Positions 16,944 to 27,373 of a DNA stretch of 64,000 nucleotides are shown here, piece by piece (position 1 is the first letter of the stretch; each line of letters opens with the position of its first letter). The stretch is from a bacterium (GTDB lineage Bacteria > Hinthialibacterota > Hinthialibacteria > H5-UNCL2), in assembly GCA_015075175.1 (NCBI GenBank), contig JABTUV010000003.1, positions 62,001 through 126,000 of the forward strand, in the 5' to 3' direction. The translations under genes and the position numbers were made by a program. The notes below the pieces were generated by a model. That model saw nothing but the letters and a program-made list of their open reading frames with translations, searched no databases and had not been told where the DNA came from.

Positions 16944-18933
16944 ATGGAGTGGCCGAAACTGGCGCCATTGTTTTCGCTCCTGTCCGCGGGGGCGCAGGTC
17001 TTTCTCATCTACCTGGCGCTGTGCCGGCGCTCGCGCGGCCGGTGCATCGCGGATTCGTCGCCATCCTAGCCTCGCTGGCGCTCTGGAACCTGGGCAGCTG
17101 CCTGATCTTTCTGGATCGGAGTTCGCAAACCCTGCACGTGCTGGCGTTCCTGGGCGTGCTGGCCGCCGGCCCGTCGGCGCTCCTCTTCGCCGCCGCCTTC
17201 GCCGAGCGCCGTTTGCGAGGCGTGACCCTCGGCTACTGGATCGCCTCCTCTCCGCCCTTTCTGATTCTCAATCCAAACAACCTGACCTGGCGGGACGGCG
17301 GGATCACCAACCTGTGGCGCTGCTACGTGCTGGGCTATCTCGTGCTTTTCGTCGGCGGCGCTTTGGCGTACTTCTCTCCAGCCTGCCTTCCGCCCAAGGC
17401 AAGGTGCGCCGCCGGCATTATGCCTACCTGCTCCTCATTTCTTCTCGGATTCGCGAGGAGGACTGACGAACCTCAGGTCTGGATGTGCGGATTCCGCCGG
17501 TGGGGGCCTCTCGACCGCGCTCTGGTCGATCCTTTTGGGTTACGCGATTCTCCGGCACCGCCTGATCGCGCTGCCGCTGGAGCGGCGGGCGATCCTGGGG
17601 GTACGTGGCGGGATTGGCGCTGGTCCTCGCGCTGGGTCTGACCGCGGCCTATCGCACCCGGCAACTGGAGACCGTCATCCTGGCGCTGGCTGTCTTGCCC
17701 CTTCTCTATTTCATCATCGCCAATCGCCTCCTGCCCGGACTGTCGCTTTGGGAATGCAACCCAAGGCGCAGCCGCTGCAACCGACCAGTTGCGGGCAGGA
17801 GTACGGTGAGCGGCTGGCGGAGGTGCGGGATGCCGGTCGGGTCGCGGCAGCATGGCAGGCGTTTGCGGCGGGACTCTTCCCCGAGGCGCGGTGCCGGCTG
17901 GTGCAACCCGAGGAGGATTCGCGCCGGACGCTGGAGAAGGCCCTGGCGGAGGGCCGCCGCAATGCATGCGGGCGAGTGCCTGCAACGCGAGGCGCTGGAG
18001 CGAGGCTTTTCTCTCCGGTCGGCACAATCCGGTGGGACGGGCGTCGCTGGCTGTGGCGCGTGCTGGCGGACCATGAGGCGGACGTGCTGTCGGTGCTGCC
18101 AGGCCGGCCCGAGGCGCCCTGGCTGGCACTCTCCAGCGCGCGCGCCGGCACGCTGTCGCTCTCCGACGAGGAGGCGCGCACGCTGCGCGCCCTGGCGCAG
18201 GAAACCGCCGCCGCCGTGGCGCGCCTCGAAGCTTCTGGACCAGCTGCGCCGCGCCGACCGTCTCTCCATGGCCGGCAGTATCGCCGCCCGCCGCGTCGCC
18301 CACGAGGTCAAGAATCCCCTCGGCGCCATCGCCGGCGCCGTGCAGGTCCTCCAGCAGCAACTCCCCGACGACCAGGGCAGTCGCGAGTTCCTCGGTATGA
18401 TCGCCGACGAGGTACGCCGCCTGGACCGCATCGTGCGCGACTATCTGCAATTCGCCAGGCCCCGTCCCCCCGAGCCGACTGCGGTTGAGCTGCGCCCGCT
18501 CGTGCAAAGAATCCTCGCCGGCATGAAGACGCAGCCCGACTGGGCCGTCCAGGTTGAATGGGACTGGCCGGAGCCGGATCCGCCCGTTCTTGCGGACGCC
18601 GAGCAACTGGCCCAGGTCCTCCATAACCTGCTCAACAATGCCTTCGAGGCCATGAGCGGAGGGGGCAGGCTGCGCCTGCTAGGACGCATGGAAAACCTTG
18701 ATGGAAGACCCGGTTTTCAACTAGAAATGAGCGACAGCGGCCGCGGCATGGATGCGGCGACCCTGGCGCGCGCCTTTGATCCGTTCTTTACGACTCGCGC
18801 GCGGGGCAGCGGACTGGGCCTGGCCATCGCCCGCGACCTGGTCGAGGGCATGGGCGGCCGCATCTCCGTTTCATCCACACCTGGGGCGGGCACGACCGTG
18901 ACGCTGTGGTTGCCCCGACAGGAGCCGGTATGA
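16944..18933 (+). CDS. Membrane sensor histidine kinase, frameshifted N-terminal half
   Basis: Kinase of a two-component pair with the NtrC-type gene that follows. From 18235 the frame is clean: H-box VAHEVKNPLGAIAGA (phospho-His codon at about 18301), N-box NLLNNAFEAM, G1 MSDSGRGMD, G2 GSGLGLAIARDLVEGMGG. The N-terminal half is a multi-helix membrane sensor (LFSLLSAGAQVFLIYLAL; GFVAILASLALWNLGSCL; GYAILRHRLIALPLERRAIL) and then a GAF-like region. Its pieces lie in all three frames, so five or more single-base changes are needed between about 17040 (one C short) and 18235. ATG 16944 (MEWPKLAP) follows GAGAGGA. The 3' end overlaps the regulator by ATGA. Confidence 0.85.
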
Positions 18934-20286
18934 ACGCAAGCCCGCCCACCATCGGGCGCATCCTGGTCGTCGATGACGAGGCCAACATGCGCCGCATTCT
19001 CTCCACCCTGCTTTCCCAGGTGGGTTACGAGGTGGACGACGCGCCGTCCGGCGCGGCCGCCCTGGCGCTGGCCGGCCGCCGCCGGTTCGACGTGATCCTC
19101 TCGGATCTTTGCATGGAGGGCATGGACGGCCTGGAGTTGATGGAGGCCTTGCGCAAGCGGCGCATCAATGCGCCCTTTGTTTTGATTACCGCGCACGGCA
19201 CGGTCGAGACTGCCGTCGAGGCGATGAAGAAGGGCTGCCTGGATTTCATTACCAAGCCGTTCGAGCGCGAGGAAATCCTGCGCGTGGTGGAAAAGGGCGT
19301 CGCAGAGAGTTGCGCGCAGGTCGAGCGCCCGCCCCTGGCGGAGGATGCGGGCATCGTGGGCAGGAGCACCGCCATGAACGCGCTCTTGGCCGACGCGCGC
19401 CGCCTGGCCGACCTTCCCACTACCGTGCTCCTGTGCGGTGAGACGGGCACCGGCAAGGAACTGTTGGCGCGGGCGCTACATTCGCAGGGGCGCCGGGTGG
19501 GTGGGCCGTTCGTCGCTGTCAACTGCGCCGCCTTGCCCGAGCACCTGGTCGAGAGCGGCTCTTCGGTCACGAAAAGGGCGCCTTTACCGGCGCCATCTGC
19601 GCCAAGCCGGGGCGCTTCGAGCTGGCCGACAGGGGGACCATCTTTCTGGACGAAGTCGGCGACCTGCCCGGCCCGGTGCAAATCAAGCTCCTGCGTGTGC
19701 TTCAAGAGCGCGTGGTGGAGCGCGTTGGGGTGTCACCTCGCGCAAGGTGGACGTGCGCGTGGTCGCGGCCACCCACGTCGATCTGGCGGAAGCGGTCAAG
19801 GGCGGCTCGTTTCGCCAGGACCTCTACTATCGCTTGGCGGTTGTGCCCCTGCGCCTGCCCCCGCTGCGGGAACGTCCCGAGGACATCCTTCCCCTGTGGG
19901 AGCACTTCCAGCGTCATCTGTCGGCGCGCCTGGGCCGGCGACCGCTGGGACTGTCACCTGCGGCGGAACGCGCGCTCCTCGCTTACGACTGGCCGGGCAA
20001 CGTCCGCGAACTGGCCAATCTGGCCGAACGCTGCCTGGCCTTGGCGACGAAAACGGTCCTGGAGCCGGAGGACCTGCCCTTGCCCGGACGACAAACGGAT
20101 CCGCAACAGGAACCGGGCGGCTCGCTGCTCTCCGCCGCCCATCATCGCGGCCTGGCGGTGCAAAAGGCCATGATCGAGGAGGCGCTGCGCAAGACCGCCG
20201 GCAATCGCACCCACGCCGCGCGCATCCTCGAAATCAGCCGCAAGACGTTGCAGAATAAGATCAAGGAGCTGGGCATCGATCTGTAA
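18930..20286 (+). CDS. NtrC-family sigma54-dependent response regulator, two frameshifts
   Basis: Receiver, AAA+ and Fis-type HTH protein of about 450 aa that would activate sigma54 promoters. Receiver: [11 protein letters not shown], phospho-Asp in VILSDLCM, Lys in FITKPF. AAA+: Walker [19 protein letters not shown], then [19 protein letters not shown] with the sigma54-contacting GAFTGA loop, Walker [33 protein letters not shown] and [11 protein letters not shown]-terminus [20 protein letters not shown]. The frame is lost near 19565 (one A missing in GAGAGCGAGCTC) and again near 19729 (one G missing from a run of five). Both fixes are single-base insertions. ATG 18930 overlaps the kinase stop. 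No -24/-12 promoter is obvious nearby. Confidence 0.9.
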
Positions 20287-20287
20287 C

Positions 20288-20330
20288 GGCGACATCTTGT
20301 CGCCAGTCCCGGCGGCGTCCCGTCGCCGGG
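20288..20330. terminator. Two adjacent hairpins after the NtrC-type gene
   Basis: GGCGACA-TCT-TGTCGCC (20288-20304) starts two bases after the stop, then CCCGGCG...CGCCGGG (about 20308-20330). No T-run follows, so this is either a weak terminator or one more REP-like element. Confidence 0.4.
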
Positions 20331-20364
20331 CGCGCTTCGGTTCGCATGGCATCTGGCATCTCGC

Positions 20365-20628
20365 GCAAGATTAAGAGCAAGATTAAGAGCAAGATTAAGA
20401 GCAAGATTAAGAGGATTAAGAGCAAGATTCAGCAAGATTAAGAGCAAGATTAAGAGCAAGATTAAGAGATTAAGAAGATTAAGAGCAAGATTAAGATTAA
20501 GAGCAAGATTAAGAGCAAGATTAAGAGCAAGATTAAGAGCAAGATTAAGAGCAAGATTAAGAGCAAGATTAAGAGCAAGATTAAGAGCAAGATTAAGAGC
20601 AAGATTAAGATTAAGATTAAGATTAAGA
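20365..20628. repeat. 12-bp minisatellite AGCAAGATTAAG
   Basis: About 264 bp of a near-perfect direct tandem array with unit AGCAAGATTAAG (about 20 units). It is broken in the middle by shorter AGGATTAAG, AAGATTAAG and AGATTAAG pieces and ends in four GATTAA hexamers. It is almost free of C on the top strand and AT-rich, in strong contrast to the surrounding GC-rich DNA. It fills the gap between the NtrC-type gene and the secreted GH67-like gene, ending 34 bp before that gene's start codon. Translated frames (KIKS or LNLA repeats) have no start or ribosome site of their own and are not genes. Confidence 0.95.
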
Positions 20629-20661
20629 CATCAATTGGGATGGCGCCGAGGAGGCGACTCC

Positions 20662-23600
20662 ATGCGTTTGTTCACCATCCTCCTCCTCATCTCGCAGGTT
20701 GTGGCCATGAGCGGCGCGGAGCAGGTGCGAGTCAACGCCGTGGGAGAGTCCTTTCTGGAACAGACGGCGGCGGGGAAGGCTCGTGCGCTATCTCAACCTG
20801 ACGACCGAGGAGGGCGCGGTCTTCGGGCGGGGAGGGGCGCGCGAAATCCGCGTGGGCGTGCAATTGTCCGGCGCGCGCGTGGCCGGCGGCAGCGACGCCT
20901 ACCGCCTGCGCTTCGAGAGCGACGGCAAGGGCGAAACCCTGCTCGTCTCCGGCGCGGACGCCCGCGGCGTCCTTTACGCCGCCTACGACCTCCTGGAACG
21001 CATGGGCCTCGTTTTCACCATCACCGACGATCTCCTTCCCTCGCGGCGCTCACCGGTGCGACTGCCGCGCATCGACGAGACCGTCGCCCCCCGCTTTGCC
21101 GTACGCGGACTGCTTCCCTGGCCGGATTTCCTCAACGGCATCACCGCCTGGGACCTTTCCGATTATCAGAATTACATCAACCAGATGCTGAAGTTGCGCA
21201 TGAACACGCTCATGTTGCACTGCTACGCGCGCACCTACGCCGACAAAAATGGAGCGAGCTGTTTCTCGGCTTCCAGCACAAAGGCGTCGGGCATCACGCC
21301 TTCCTGGACACGTCGCTCACGGAGCGATGGGGCTACAACGGCTACAGCACGGACAACTTTGCGTTCGGCGCGGGGATCTCTCTTTTTCGGCCGCGCGTTC
21401 GGCAGCGAGGCGGCGCGCTTCTGTCCCGACCAGGCGGCCGTGTATGCGCGCGCCAAGGCGCTGTGGCAGGATGCCATCGCCTACGCGCAGCGCCACGGCA
21501 TGAAGGTCGCCGTGGGATTCGAGATCAACCTGATTCCCGTCGAGATCGAGGCGCGGGCGGTTCGGCCATGGACGAGGACGTGATCCGCGCCCGCCTCTCC
21601 GACCTCCTGTCTACCTATCCCAGCGTGGACTTTGTTCAAGTCTGGTTTCCGAGTTCAATCGCACCACGCGCCCGAGCAGTTCGCCGACGGCATGAAAATC
21701 CAGCGGATTCTGGCCGAATTGGCGCCGGACAAGCGCATCGTGACGGGCGGCTGGTTCGCCGAATCGAAACTGGGCGAGCTGGATAAGCTGGTGGGGCCGG
21801 ACGTCATCTTCAGTACCTTGACGCCGCACAAGGGGCGCATGGACGCGGCCTGGTCGCGGATAGAGGCAGGCCGCGAGCGCTGGCCTGTTCCCTGGCTGGA
21901 GTTCGATGGCAACCTGTGGGTTCCGCAACCGTTCGTGTCAGGTCTGCGCACGACCCTGCAGGAGGCGATGGAGGCCGGCGTCGAGGGCCTCTTCGGCATC
22001 CACTGGCGCACGCGCGAACTGGACGCCAACTTCGACTATCTGGCGCGGGGCATGTGGGGTCACTTGCCCTCCCCCAGCGTCTACTATCGCGACTTCGCGC
22101 GCACGCGCTTCGGCGCCGCCGAAGTCGAGATCGCCGACGCCCTCATCGACCTGGAGCAACTGGACCTCTTCGGCAAGACCGATTCGCAGGAGTACAGCCC
22201 TTTCCGGCATTTCAAGTGGGCGCGGCACGCCAGCCGGCAGGCGGACCTGGCGGCGTTGCGCGAGCGCCTGGCCTCGCTGGCCAACCGCATCCCTCCGGGT
22301 GAGCCGCGCGCCCGCTTCCAGTATCTTCTCGACACGCTGGAGTGGTCCGCCGAGTTCTATCGCATCAAGAACAGCGTGCCGGACGTGCAGACCTGGGACG
22401 ACGTGACGCGCCTGGGACTGAAGGAAAGTCTTGAGCTCTACGCGCGGCGCACCACGACCACGGAGGAATTGGGGACGCTGGCGGCGCTCACCTGCAAGTA
22501 TTATCACGACTATCGCCGCCACGAGGATCGCGCACGCGGGGGACTGACCATGCAGCCGCCGGACCAGGTGGTCGCGGAGGCGGACGGCGACTGGGTGGTG
22601 GTGGGCTGGCGGCCGGCGCGGGGTTGCCGGCCGGCTCAGGTTGACCTCCAGCGGCGCGGCTCTCGGGGCGGGGAGTTTCGCGCGGTCGGCCGTTTTGAGG
22701 CTTCCCTGCGCGAAGGCCGCGACCGGCCGGGGCCGGGCGTCTGGGAGTACGCCGCTGCGACCATCTCCGCGACGGGCGAGGCCAGTCCTCTCTCGCTGCC
22801 GCATCGCGTGGCCGTCGGCAAAGCGGATACGGAGCCGCCCTGGTTGCTCGTCACGCCGCGTAACCCCGTGGGCGTCGAGGGTACGACCTTCTGGTTGCCG
22901 GTCGTGGTGCGGGACGACCAGCGTAGCGCGGGCGGGACGCTTTACTATCGCCGCAGCGGGGCGCCGCGCTGGGACAGTTTGCCGCTGTCTCCCTGCGCGC
23001 GGCGGACGTTTATGGCGCGCATTCCCGGCGAGGCGGTCGCCGCGCCGGGGATGGAGTTCTATTTCGAGCTCACCGACGGCCAGAACACGACGCGCCGGCC
23101 CGCCTCCGCCCCGGCCGTCCCCTACGGCCTGCGCGTGCTGCGATCCTCCTCCGCAACGCCTGCCGTCACACTGCAATTGGAGCCTGCCCGGACCTCGCCG
23201 GAGCATGTGCTGTTGCGCTGGAAGGTGGTGTCCGGCGCAACGCCGGCCAGCTACCACATTCTTCGCCGCGGCAGCGAGGATCGCGACTGGATGCTTTACG
23301 CGCGCGCGCCCGCGGGCCTGTCCTCGCTCATGGATGACGAGGTGGTCGCCGGCGCGACCTACCAGTACCGCGTGCTGCCCTGCAACGCGGACGGCGCCGA
23401 AGGCCCCGGCCTGGAGACCGGCGCCATCCACGTGCCCGCGCGCGACAAGTACCAGCTCCACGTCAACTGCGCGGGCCGCGACTATCTGGACCCGCAGGGC
23501 ACGCTCTGGCGCGCGGATCACGTCTACAGTCCACTCATGGGATGGGGATACGTGGATGCGCCCGCGGACGCGCATTGGCTTTCCGGCGCGCCCGTGCGCA

Positions 23601-23943
23601 AGACCGATCGTCCCGCCCTCTTTCAGAGCGTGCGCTACGGCGCGGGAGGTACGTTGACCGATCGCTTAGACGTGCCCGACGGCGCCTATACGCTTGTATT
23701 CCTGACCGCCGAGATGTAATACGGCGTGGAAGGCCGGTCGGGGGCGAGGCGCGCGTCTTCTCCCTCAGCGCCGAGGGAAAGACGCTGCTGCGCGACTTCG
23801 ATCCCACCGCCGCCGCCGGACCGGCGACGGCGATGGAAAAAGTCTTCACGGGCATCCCGGTGGACGACGGAAGGCTGGAGCTCGTGTTCACCGCGTCACG
23901 CGACTTTCCGGCGGTCTGGGCCTTGTGGTTGAAACAGGAGTGA
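20662..23943 (+). CDS. Secreted GH67/alpha-glucuronidase-like protein with C-terminal malectin domain, frameshifted
   Basis: About 1,090 codons. Signal peptide MRLFTILLLISQVVAMSGA. Residues about 40-150 form the alpha-glucuronidase N-terminal (GH67N/GH20b-like) domain with GADARGVLYAAYDLLERMG. The barrel follows: FAVRGLLPWPDFLNGI, QMLKLRMNTLMLHCYA, GGWFAESKLGELD, PWLEFDGNLWVPQPF, GLFGIHWRTRELDANFDYLA. Then come two Ig/fibronectin-III-like modules (about 22.55-23.45 kb) and a malectin-like domain (YQLHVNCAGRDYLD ... FSLSAEGKTLLRDFDP, ending WALWLKQE at 23943). Frame changes near 20780, 21240, 21580 and 23717. Probably binds and cleaves uronic-acid side chains outside the cytoplasm; catalytic acids cannot be assigned with confidence. 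Confidence 0.75.
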
Positions 23944-24001
23944 TGTGGAGCGCGACCGCGGACGGCCTCCCTCCTTCTGCAGAAGTGAAGGGCCTATAAG
24001 A

Positions 24002-24056
24002 CGTGTGGGACCTATGGGACCTATTCGTCTCATTCGTCCCATAGGTCCGATTCCTA
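24002..24056. repeat. GGGACCTATGGGAC-family repeat (copy 2), between convergent genes
   Basis: GTGGGACCTATGGGACCTAT and CCCATAGGTCCGATTCC flank a TCGTCTCATTCG loop, giving a hairpin between the GH67-like and UPF0173 genes. It may act as a bidirectional terminator. Confidence 0.7.
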
Positions 24057-24057
24057 C

Positions 24058-24753
24058 CTATCCCACCTCAACCGTCTCTCCCGGCGTTACGACCCGCCCG
24101 GCCAGACCCTTCCTTGCCAGGGCGGCGACGAAGGCCTGCGGATCCTGCCGGATCAGCGGAAAAGTGTTGTAGTGCATGGGAATGGTAAGCTTGGCGGCCA
24201 GCATTTCGGCGGCGGCCAGGGCGTCGGCCGGCCCCATGGTGAAATTGTCGCCGATGGGCAGAAGCGCCACGTCCAGCTTGTCCAACTGGCCGATCAATTT
24301 CATGTCGGAGAAGATGCCGGTGTCGCCCGCATGGTAAATCACCTTGCCGCCCAAGTGGATGACGAAGCCCGCCGGATTGCCGGTGGGAAAAAGCCCGTCG
24401 TCGTCCTCGACCACGTTGCCGTGCAGGGCGGGGGTGAGCTTGACGCGCCCGAAGGGGAAGTCAAAGCCGCCGCCCAAATGCATCCCGTGGACCTGCGCGC
24501 CCTTGCGCGCGCAATACATGGCCAGCTCGAAGTTGGCGATGATGGTCGCGTTCCACTTGCGCGCCAGCGGAATCGCGTCTCCCAGATGGTCGCCGTGGCC
24601 GTGCGAAAGCAGAATGTAGCCGCACGCGAGATCGGAACTCTCCACGTCGATCACCGGGTTGGGATTGCCCGAGATAAACGGATCCACAAGCAGGGCGTGC
24701 CCGTTTCCCGAAAGTTTCCAGGCGGAATGGCCGAAATAGGTCAGTTTCAGCAT
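24058..24753 (-). CDS. UPF0173 metallo-beta-lactamase-fold hydrolase
   Basis: 231 aa, the usual size of the UPF0173 metal-dependent hydrolases. It shows LTYFGHSAW at the N-terminus, the di-metal motif SHGHGDHLGD, HAGDTGIFSDM, LPIGDNFTMGPADAL and MHYNTFPLI. Cytoplasmic, no signal peptide. The substrate of this family is not established. ATG 24753. It ends two bases from a hairpin repeat and converges on the GH67-like gene. Confidence 0.9.
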   Translation of the reverse strand: MLKLTYFGHSAWKLSGNGHALLVDPFISGNPNPVIDVESSDLACGYILLSHGHGDHLGDAIPLARKWNATIIANFELAMYCARKGAQVHGMHLGGGFDFPFGRVKLTPALHGNVVEDDDGLFPTGNPAGFVIHLGGKVIYHAGDTGIFSDMKLIGQLDKLDVALLPIGDNFTMGPADALAAAEMLAAKLTIPMHYNTFPLIRQDPQAFVAALARKGLAGRVVTPGETVEVG

Positions 24754-25073
24754 GGGTGACTCCTCCGCGCTTGGGATGGAAACGAGAGTACCGCTGAGGT
24801 CGCGTTTCGTCTACCGCAATTGGGCAGAAGGGACAGTCCCTCACGAGGCTTCGCCTCACCCATGGAGGATGAAAAGCAAAGCCGCTCCGAGGGCGGGATG
24901 GCCGCATCGAGGCCGTCCTCTCGATACGCCGGAGTACCGGCTACTCGAGGACTCGGTTCTCTTTTCTGTCGCAACCCCCCGGAAGCCTTTTTTCAGAGCA
25001 GGCGCCAATTTTCCGCGGGCGTCTGCGGGTTTTCCGTGGGAATCACCTGGAAAATCGGCGACTGTCCCAGAGG
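24754..25073. other. Repeat-bearing gap between UPF0173 and pseudopilin genes
   Basis: 320 bp with no gene. It has GAGGCTTCGCCTC (small hairpin, 24846-24858) and a CTCGATACGCC...CTCGAGGACTCGG element at 24918-24955. The rest shows no feature I can name. Confidence 0.7.
24918..24955. repeat. CTCGATACG...CTCGAGGACTCGG repeat (copy 1)
   Basis: TCTCGATACGCCGGAGTACC then GGCTACTCGAGGACTCGG: inner hairpin CCGGAGTACCGG with outer TCGA ends. Other copies at 44276-44516, 53178-53300 and 55645-55707; the 55645 copy is its reverse complement. Confidence 0.75.
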
Positions 25074-25670
25074 TTATGGATTGGGCCAGTTCCGCGGATT
25101 GGCTGCGGCGCGGAAGTTGGCCGCCCACATGCCCACGGTGCTGGGCGAGAGACGATAGATGTCGCCACGGCTCATGACGCCGTTGCTGATGTCGTAGGGG
25201 CAGGCGTTGTTGGTGCGCGGAAAGTACATGATGTAGTGGGTGTCGTCCGACAGGTCCGGGCCGTAGCTGGCGATCACGTACACGTCCCGGTCGGTGTTGG
25301 GCGTGGCCCCTGTCATGCGCGTGCTGCCCGTGCCGATGTTGTAGAAACCGATGTCGGTATCCGGCGTCATCCTGGTGTTAAAGGCGTCTATCGGCATCGA
25401 CGACAGATACTTGACGGGCGTGGTGAGCCGGACGAAGGCCTTGAAATCGACGCCCCAGTAGCCGTCCTCCAGCGGATAGCTGGCATGATCGGTGTAATAG
25501 GCCTCCAGGCCGGTTCCCAGCTCGTGCATGTCCGACTCGGCGCGGGCGACCTTGGCGCGCACCTGGGCGGTGAGAAAGTTGGGCACGGCGATGGCGGCCA
25601 GGACCGAGATGATGGCGACCACGATCAGGAGTTCGATGAGGGTAAAGGCGCAGGGGCGGGGCGTGCGCAT
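25074..25670 (-). CDS. Type IV pilin / type II secretion pseudopilin-like protein
   Basis: 198 aa. It has a prepilin leader MRTPRPCA followed by FTLIELLIVVAIISVLAAIA, the class III signal with the conserved Glu+5 and a hydrophobic helix, then ALPNF-like VPNFLTAQVRAKVARAE. The residue before the cleavage site is Ala, not Gly. The globular part (YYTDHASYPLEDGYWGVDFK; YVIASYGPDLSDDTHYIMYFP; SRGDIYRLSP) is typical of orphan GspG-like pseudopilins that occur in many copies per genome in some phyla. It is probably exported by a distant type II secretion or pilus machine. A broken relative lies at 44550-44803. Confidence 0.88.
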   Translation of the reverse strand: MRTPRPCAFTLIELLIVVAIISVLAAIAVPNFLTAQVRAKVARAESDMHELGTGLEAYYTDHASYPLEDGYWGVDFKAFVRLTTPVKYLSSMPIDAFNTRMTPDTDIGFYNIGTGSTRMTGATPNTDRDVYVIASYGPDLSDDTHYIMYFPRTNNACPYDISNGVMSRGDIYRLSPSTVGMWAANFRAAANPRNWPNP

Positions 25671-25747
25671 TTGTCGGGTTCACTCCATCGGGAATGTGTG
25701 CTACAAGGCGACAGTAGCACGTTTTACACTCCACTGCGAGGGTCAGG

Positions 25748-27373
25748 ATGAGAAAGCTTCTTCTGATCGCGTTCCTGTCGCCGTCATGCCTGGCAAGCGA
25801 GGCGCCATGGAGCCGGGCGGACCTTGCGGCCTTTGCCTCGGCGGAGGCCAACGCGCCGCTCGCCGCCGAGGGCCTGGAGCGCGCCCATCGCTTCGTACTC
25901 GGCTGGCTGCCCCACGCCGATCCGACTACCGGCCTTTTCCCCCAGCGGTTCCGTCCTCCCCGGATCGACGTCTGGAACGCCCATAACTGCGCCGCCGACT
26001 GCTATCCCTTCATGGTCCTCTCCTGCGCCCTGACCGACCGCCCCCTCCTGGATGGACGCATGAGGCAGGTCCTGGCGACCGAACAGCGCCTCACCAACCG
26101 ACTGGATCGTCTGCCGGATTCCTGGTCGCTGACGAAACAGGCCTTCGAGCATGAGGAGCCGGACCTGGGCCGGATGCTCTTCGGCGCGGCGGAGTACGTG
26201 AAGGACGGGCTTCTGTCGGTGGCGGAGTTGATCGCCGACGGCTCTTGGAACGAGCGCATGATCGGGCTGGTGGACGACATCTGGAAGCACGCGCCGGTCC
26301 AGACGCGCTGGGGCCGCCTGCCGGACGCGGGCCACGAGGTCAACGGCGACGTGATGATCGCGGTCGCGCGCCTGGCGTGGATGACGGGCCGGCCCGACTA
26401 TCGGCAGTACGCCTTCCGACTGGGGGATCATTTTCTGCTCGGCGATCAGCATCCCACGCGCGACAGCGACAATCTGCGCCTGCGCGATCACGGCTGCGAA
26501 GTGACCGCGGGACTGGCCGAGGTTTACGCGCTGGCGTCCTACGCCTCGCCGGAAAAGGCCGCCGTCTGGCGCGCCCCGCTGTACGAGATGTTCGACCGTC
26601 TCCTGGAAGTGGGTCGCCTGCCCGACGGCATGATGTACGACCGCATCAATCCGAAAACCGGCCAGGTCTTGGACCGGCACGTGTGCGACAACTGGGGCTA
26701 CAATTACAACGCGATTTATACCCTCTATTTGCTGGACGGTACCGGTACCGCGCCGGAGCGTCCGCGCGCCTATCGCGAGGCGGTGCGACACGCGCTGCGC
26801 GGGGTGCTGGCGTATCGCAATTACTCCTGGGAAGGCAATCGCTCGCCCGACGGCTTCGCCGATTCGATTGAGTCCGCGATTTATCTCCACCGCTACGAGC
26901 CCACGCCGGAGGTGGCGGAGTGGCTGGACGGCGAGACGCGGATTCTTTTTGACATGCAGGATGACGACGGAATCACCACGGGTTTCTATCACGATGGCAA
27001 CGTGGCGCGCACGACGCTCCTGTATGCGCTGTGGAAGTCGGCGGGGGTGCGCGCGGAGCCGTGGCGCGCCGATGTCCAAGTGGGCGGGCACGTTCGCGGC
27101 GACGCCCTGTATGTGCACGTCTCGGCGGCTCGACCCTGGAGCGGCAAGTTGCTCTTCGATCGGCCGCGCCATCGCGATTTCATGCGCCTTCCGTTGGATT
27201 ATCCGCGCATCAATGCCTTCCCCGAGTGGTATGCGGTCGATGCTGGGAAACGCTATCAACTGGCGCGCGACGGGGAAACAGCCAGGACGCTGGATGGTGG
27301 AGAACTCATCGCAGGGCTTGCGCTGGCGGTGGATGCGAATCCGGTAAAGCTGCGAATCCACCCCACGCCGTGA
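25748..27373 (+). CDS. Secreted (alpha/alpha)6-barrel glycosidase-like protein, family not assigned
   Basis: 541 aa with signal peptide MRKLLLIAFLSPSCLASE. The body has evenly spaced helical hairpins and aromatic loops (WNAHNCAADCYPFMVLSCAL; MMYDRINPKTGQVLD; DNWGYNYNAIYTLYLLDGTG; SPDGFADSIESAIYL). This is the pattern of six-hairpin glycosidases and uronyl hydrolases, with Asp-rich loops suitable for a catalytic acid. A beta-rich C-terminal domain starts at about residue 440. I do not recognise the CAZy family. Secretion and the three GH67-like genes in the window support a role in polysaccharide breakdown. It stands alone on the plus strand, divergent from the pseudopilin gene. Confidence 0.65.
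   Translation: MRKLLLIAFLSPSCLASEAPWSRADLAAFASAEANAPLAAEGLERAHRFVLGWLPHADPTTGLFPQRFRPPRIDVWNAHNCAADCYPFMVLSCALTDRPLLDGRMRQVLATEQRLTNRLDRLPDSWSLTKQAFEHEEPDLGRMLFGAAEYVKDGLLSVAELIADGSWNERMIGLVDDIWKHAPVQTRWGRLPDAGHEVNGDVMIAVARLAWMTGRPDYRQYAFRLGDHFLLGDQHPTRDSDNLRLRDHGCEVTAGLAEVYALASYASPEKAAVWRAPLYEMFDRLLEVGRLPDGMMYDRINPKTGQVLDRHVCDNWGYNYNAIYTLYLLDGTGTAPERPRAYREAVRHALRGVLAYRNYSWEGNRSPDGFADSIESAIYLHRYEPTPEVAEWLDGETRILFDMQDDDGITTGFYHDGNVARTTLLYALWKSAGVRAEPWRADVQVGGHVRGDALYVHVSAARPWSGKLLFDRPRHRDFMRLPLDYPRINAFPEWYAVDAGKRYQLARDGETARTLDGGELIAGLALAVDANPVKLRIHPTP

Noticed and set aside
16473-17008. Minus-strand peptides containing FRPKGEI / STEGRNP
   Set aside because: These are translations of the CTGTCATTTCGACC palindrome, which recurs at four sites with unrelated flanks; a known source of false genes.
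20142-20459. Leu/Asn-rich short frame on the minus strand of the minisatellite
   Set aside because: A 12-bp repeat is four codons, so it gives open frames in several registers. No ribosome site, no start outside the array.
20365-20628. CRISPR array
   Set aside because: Units are contiguous 12-mers without spacers, and no cas gene lies nearby.
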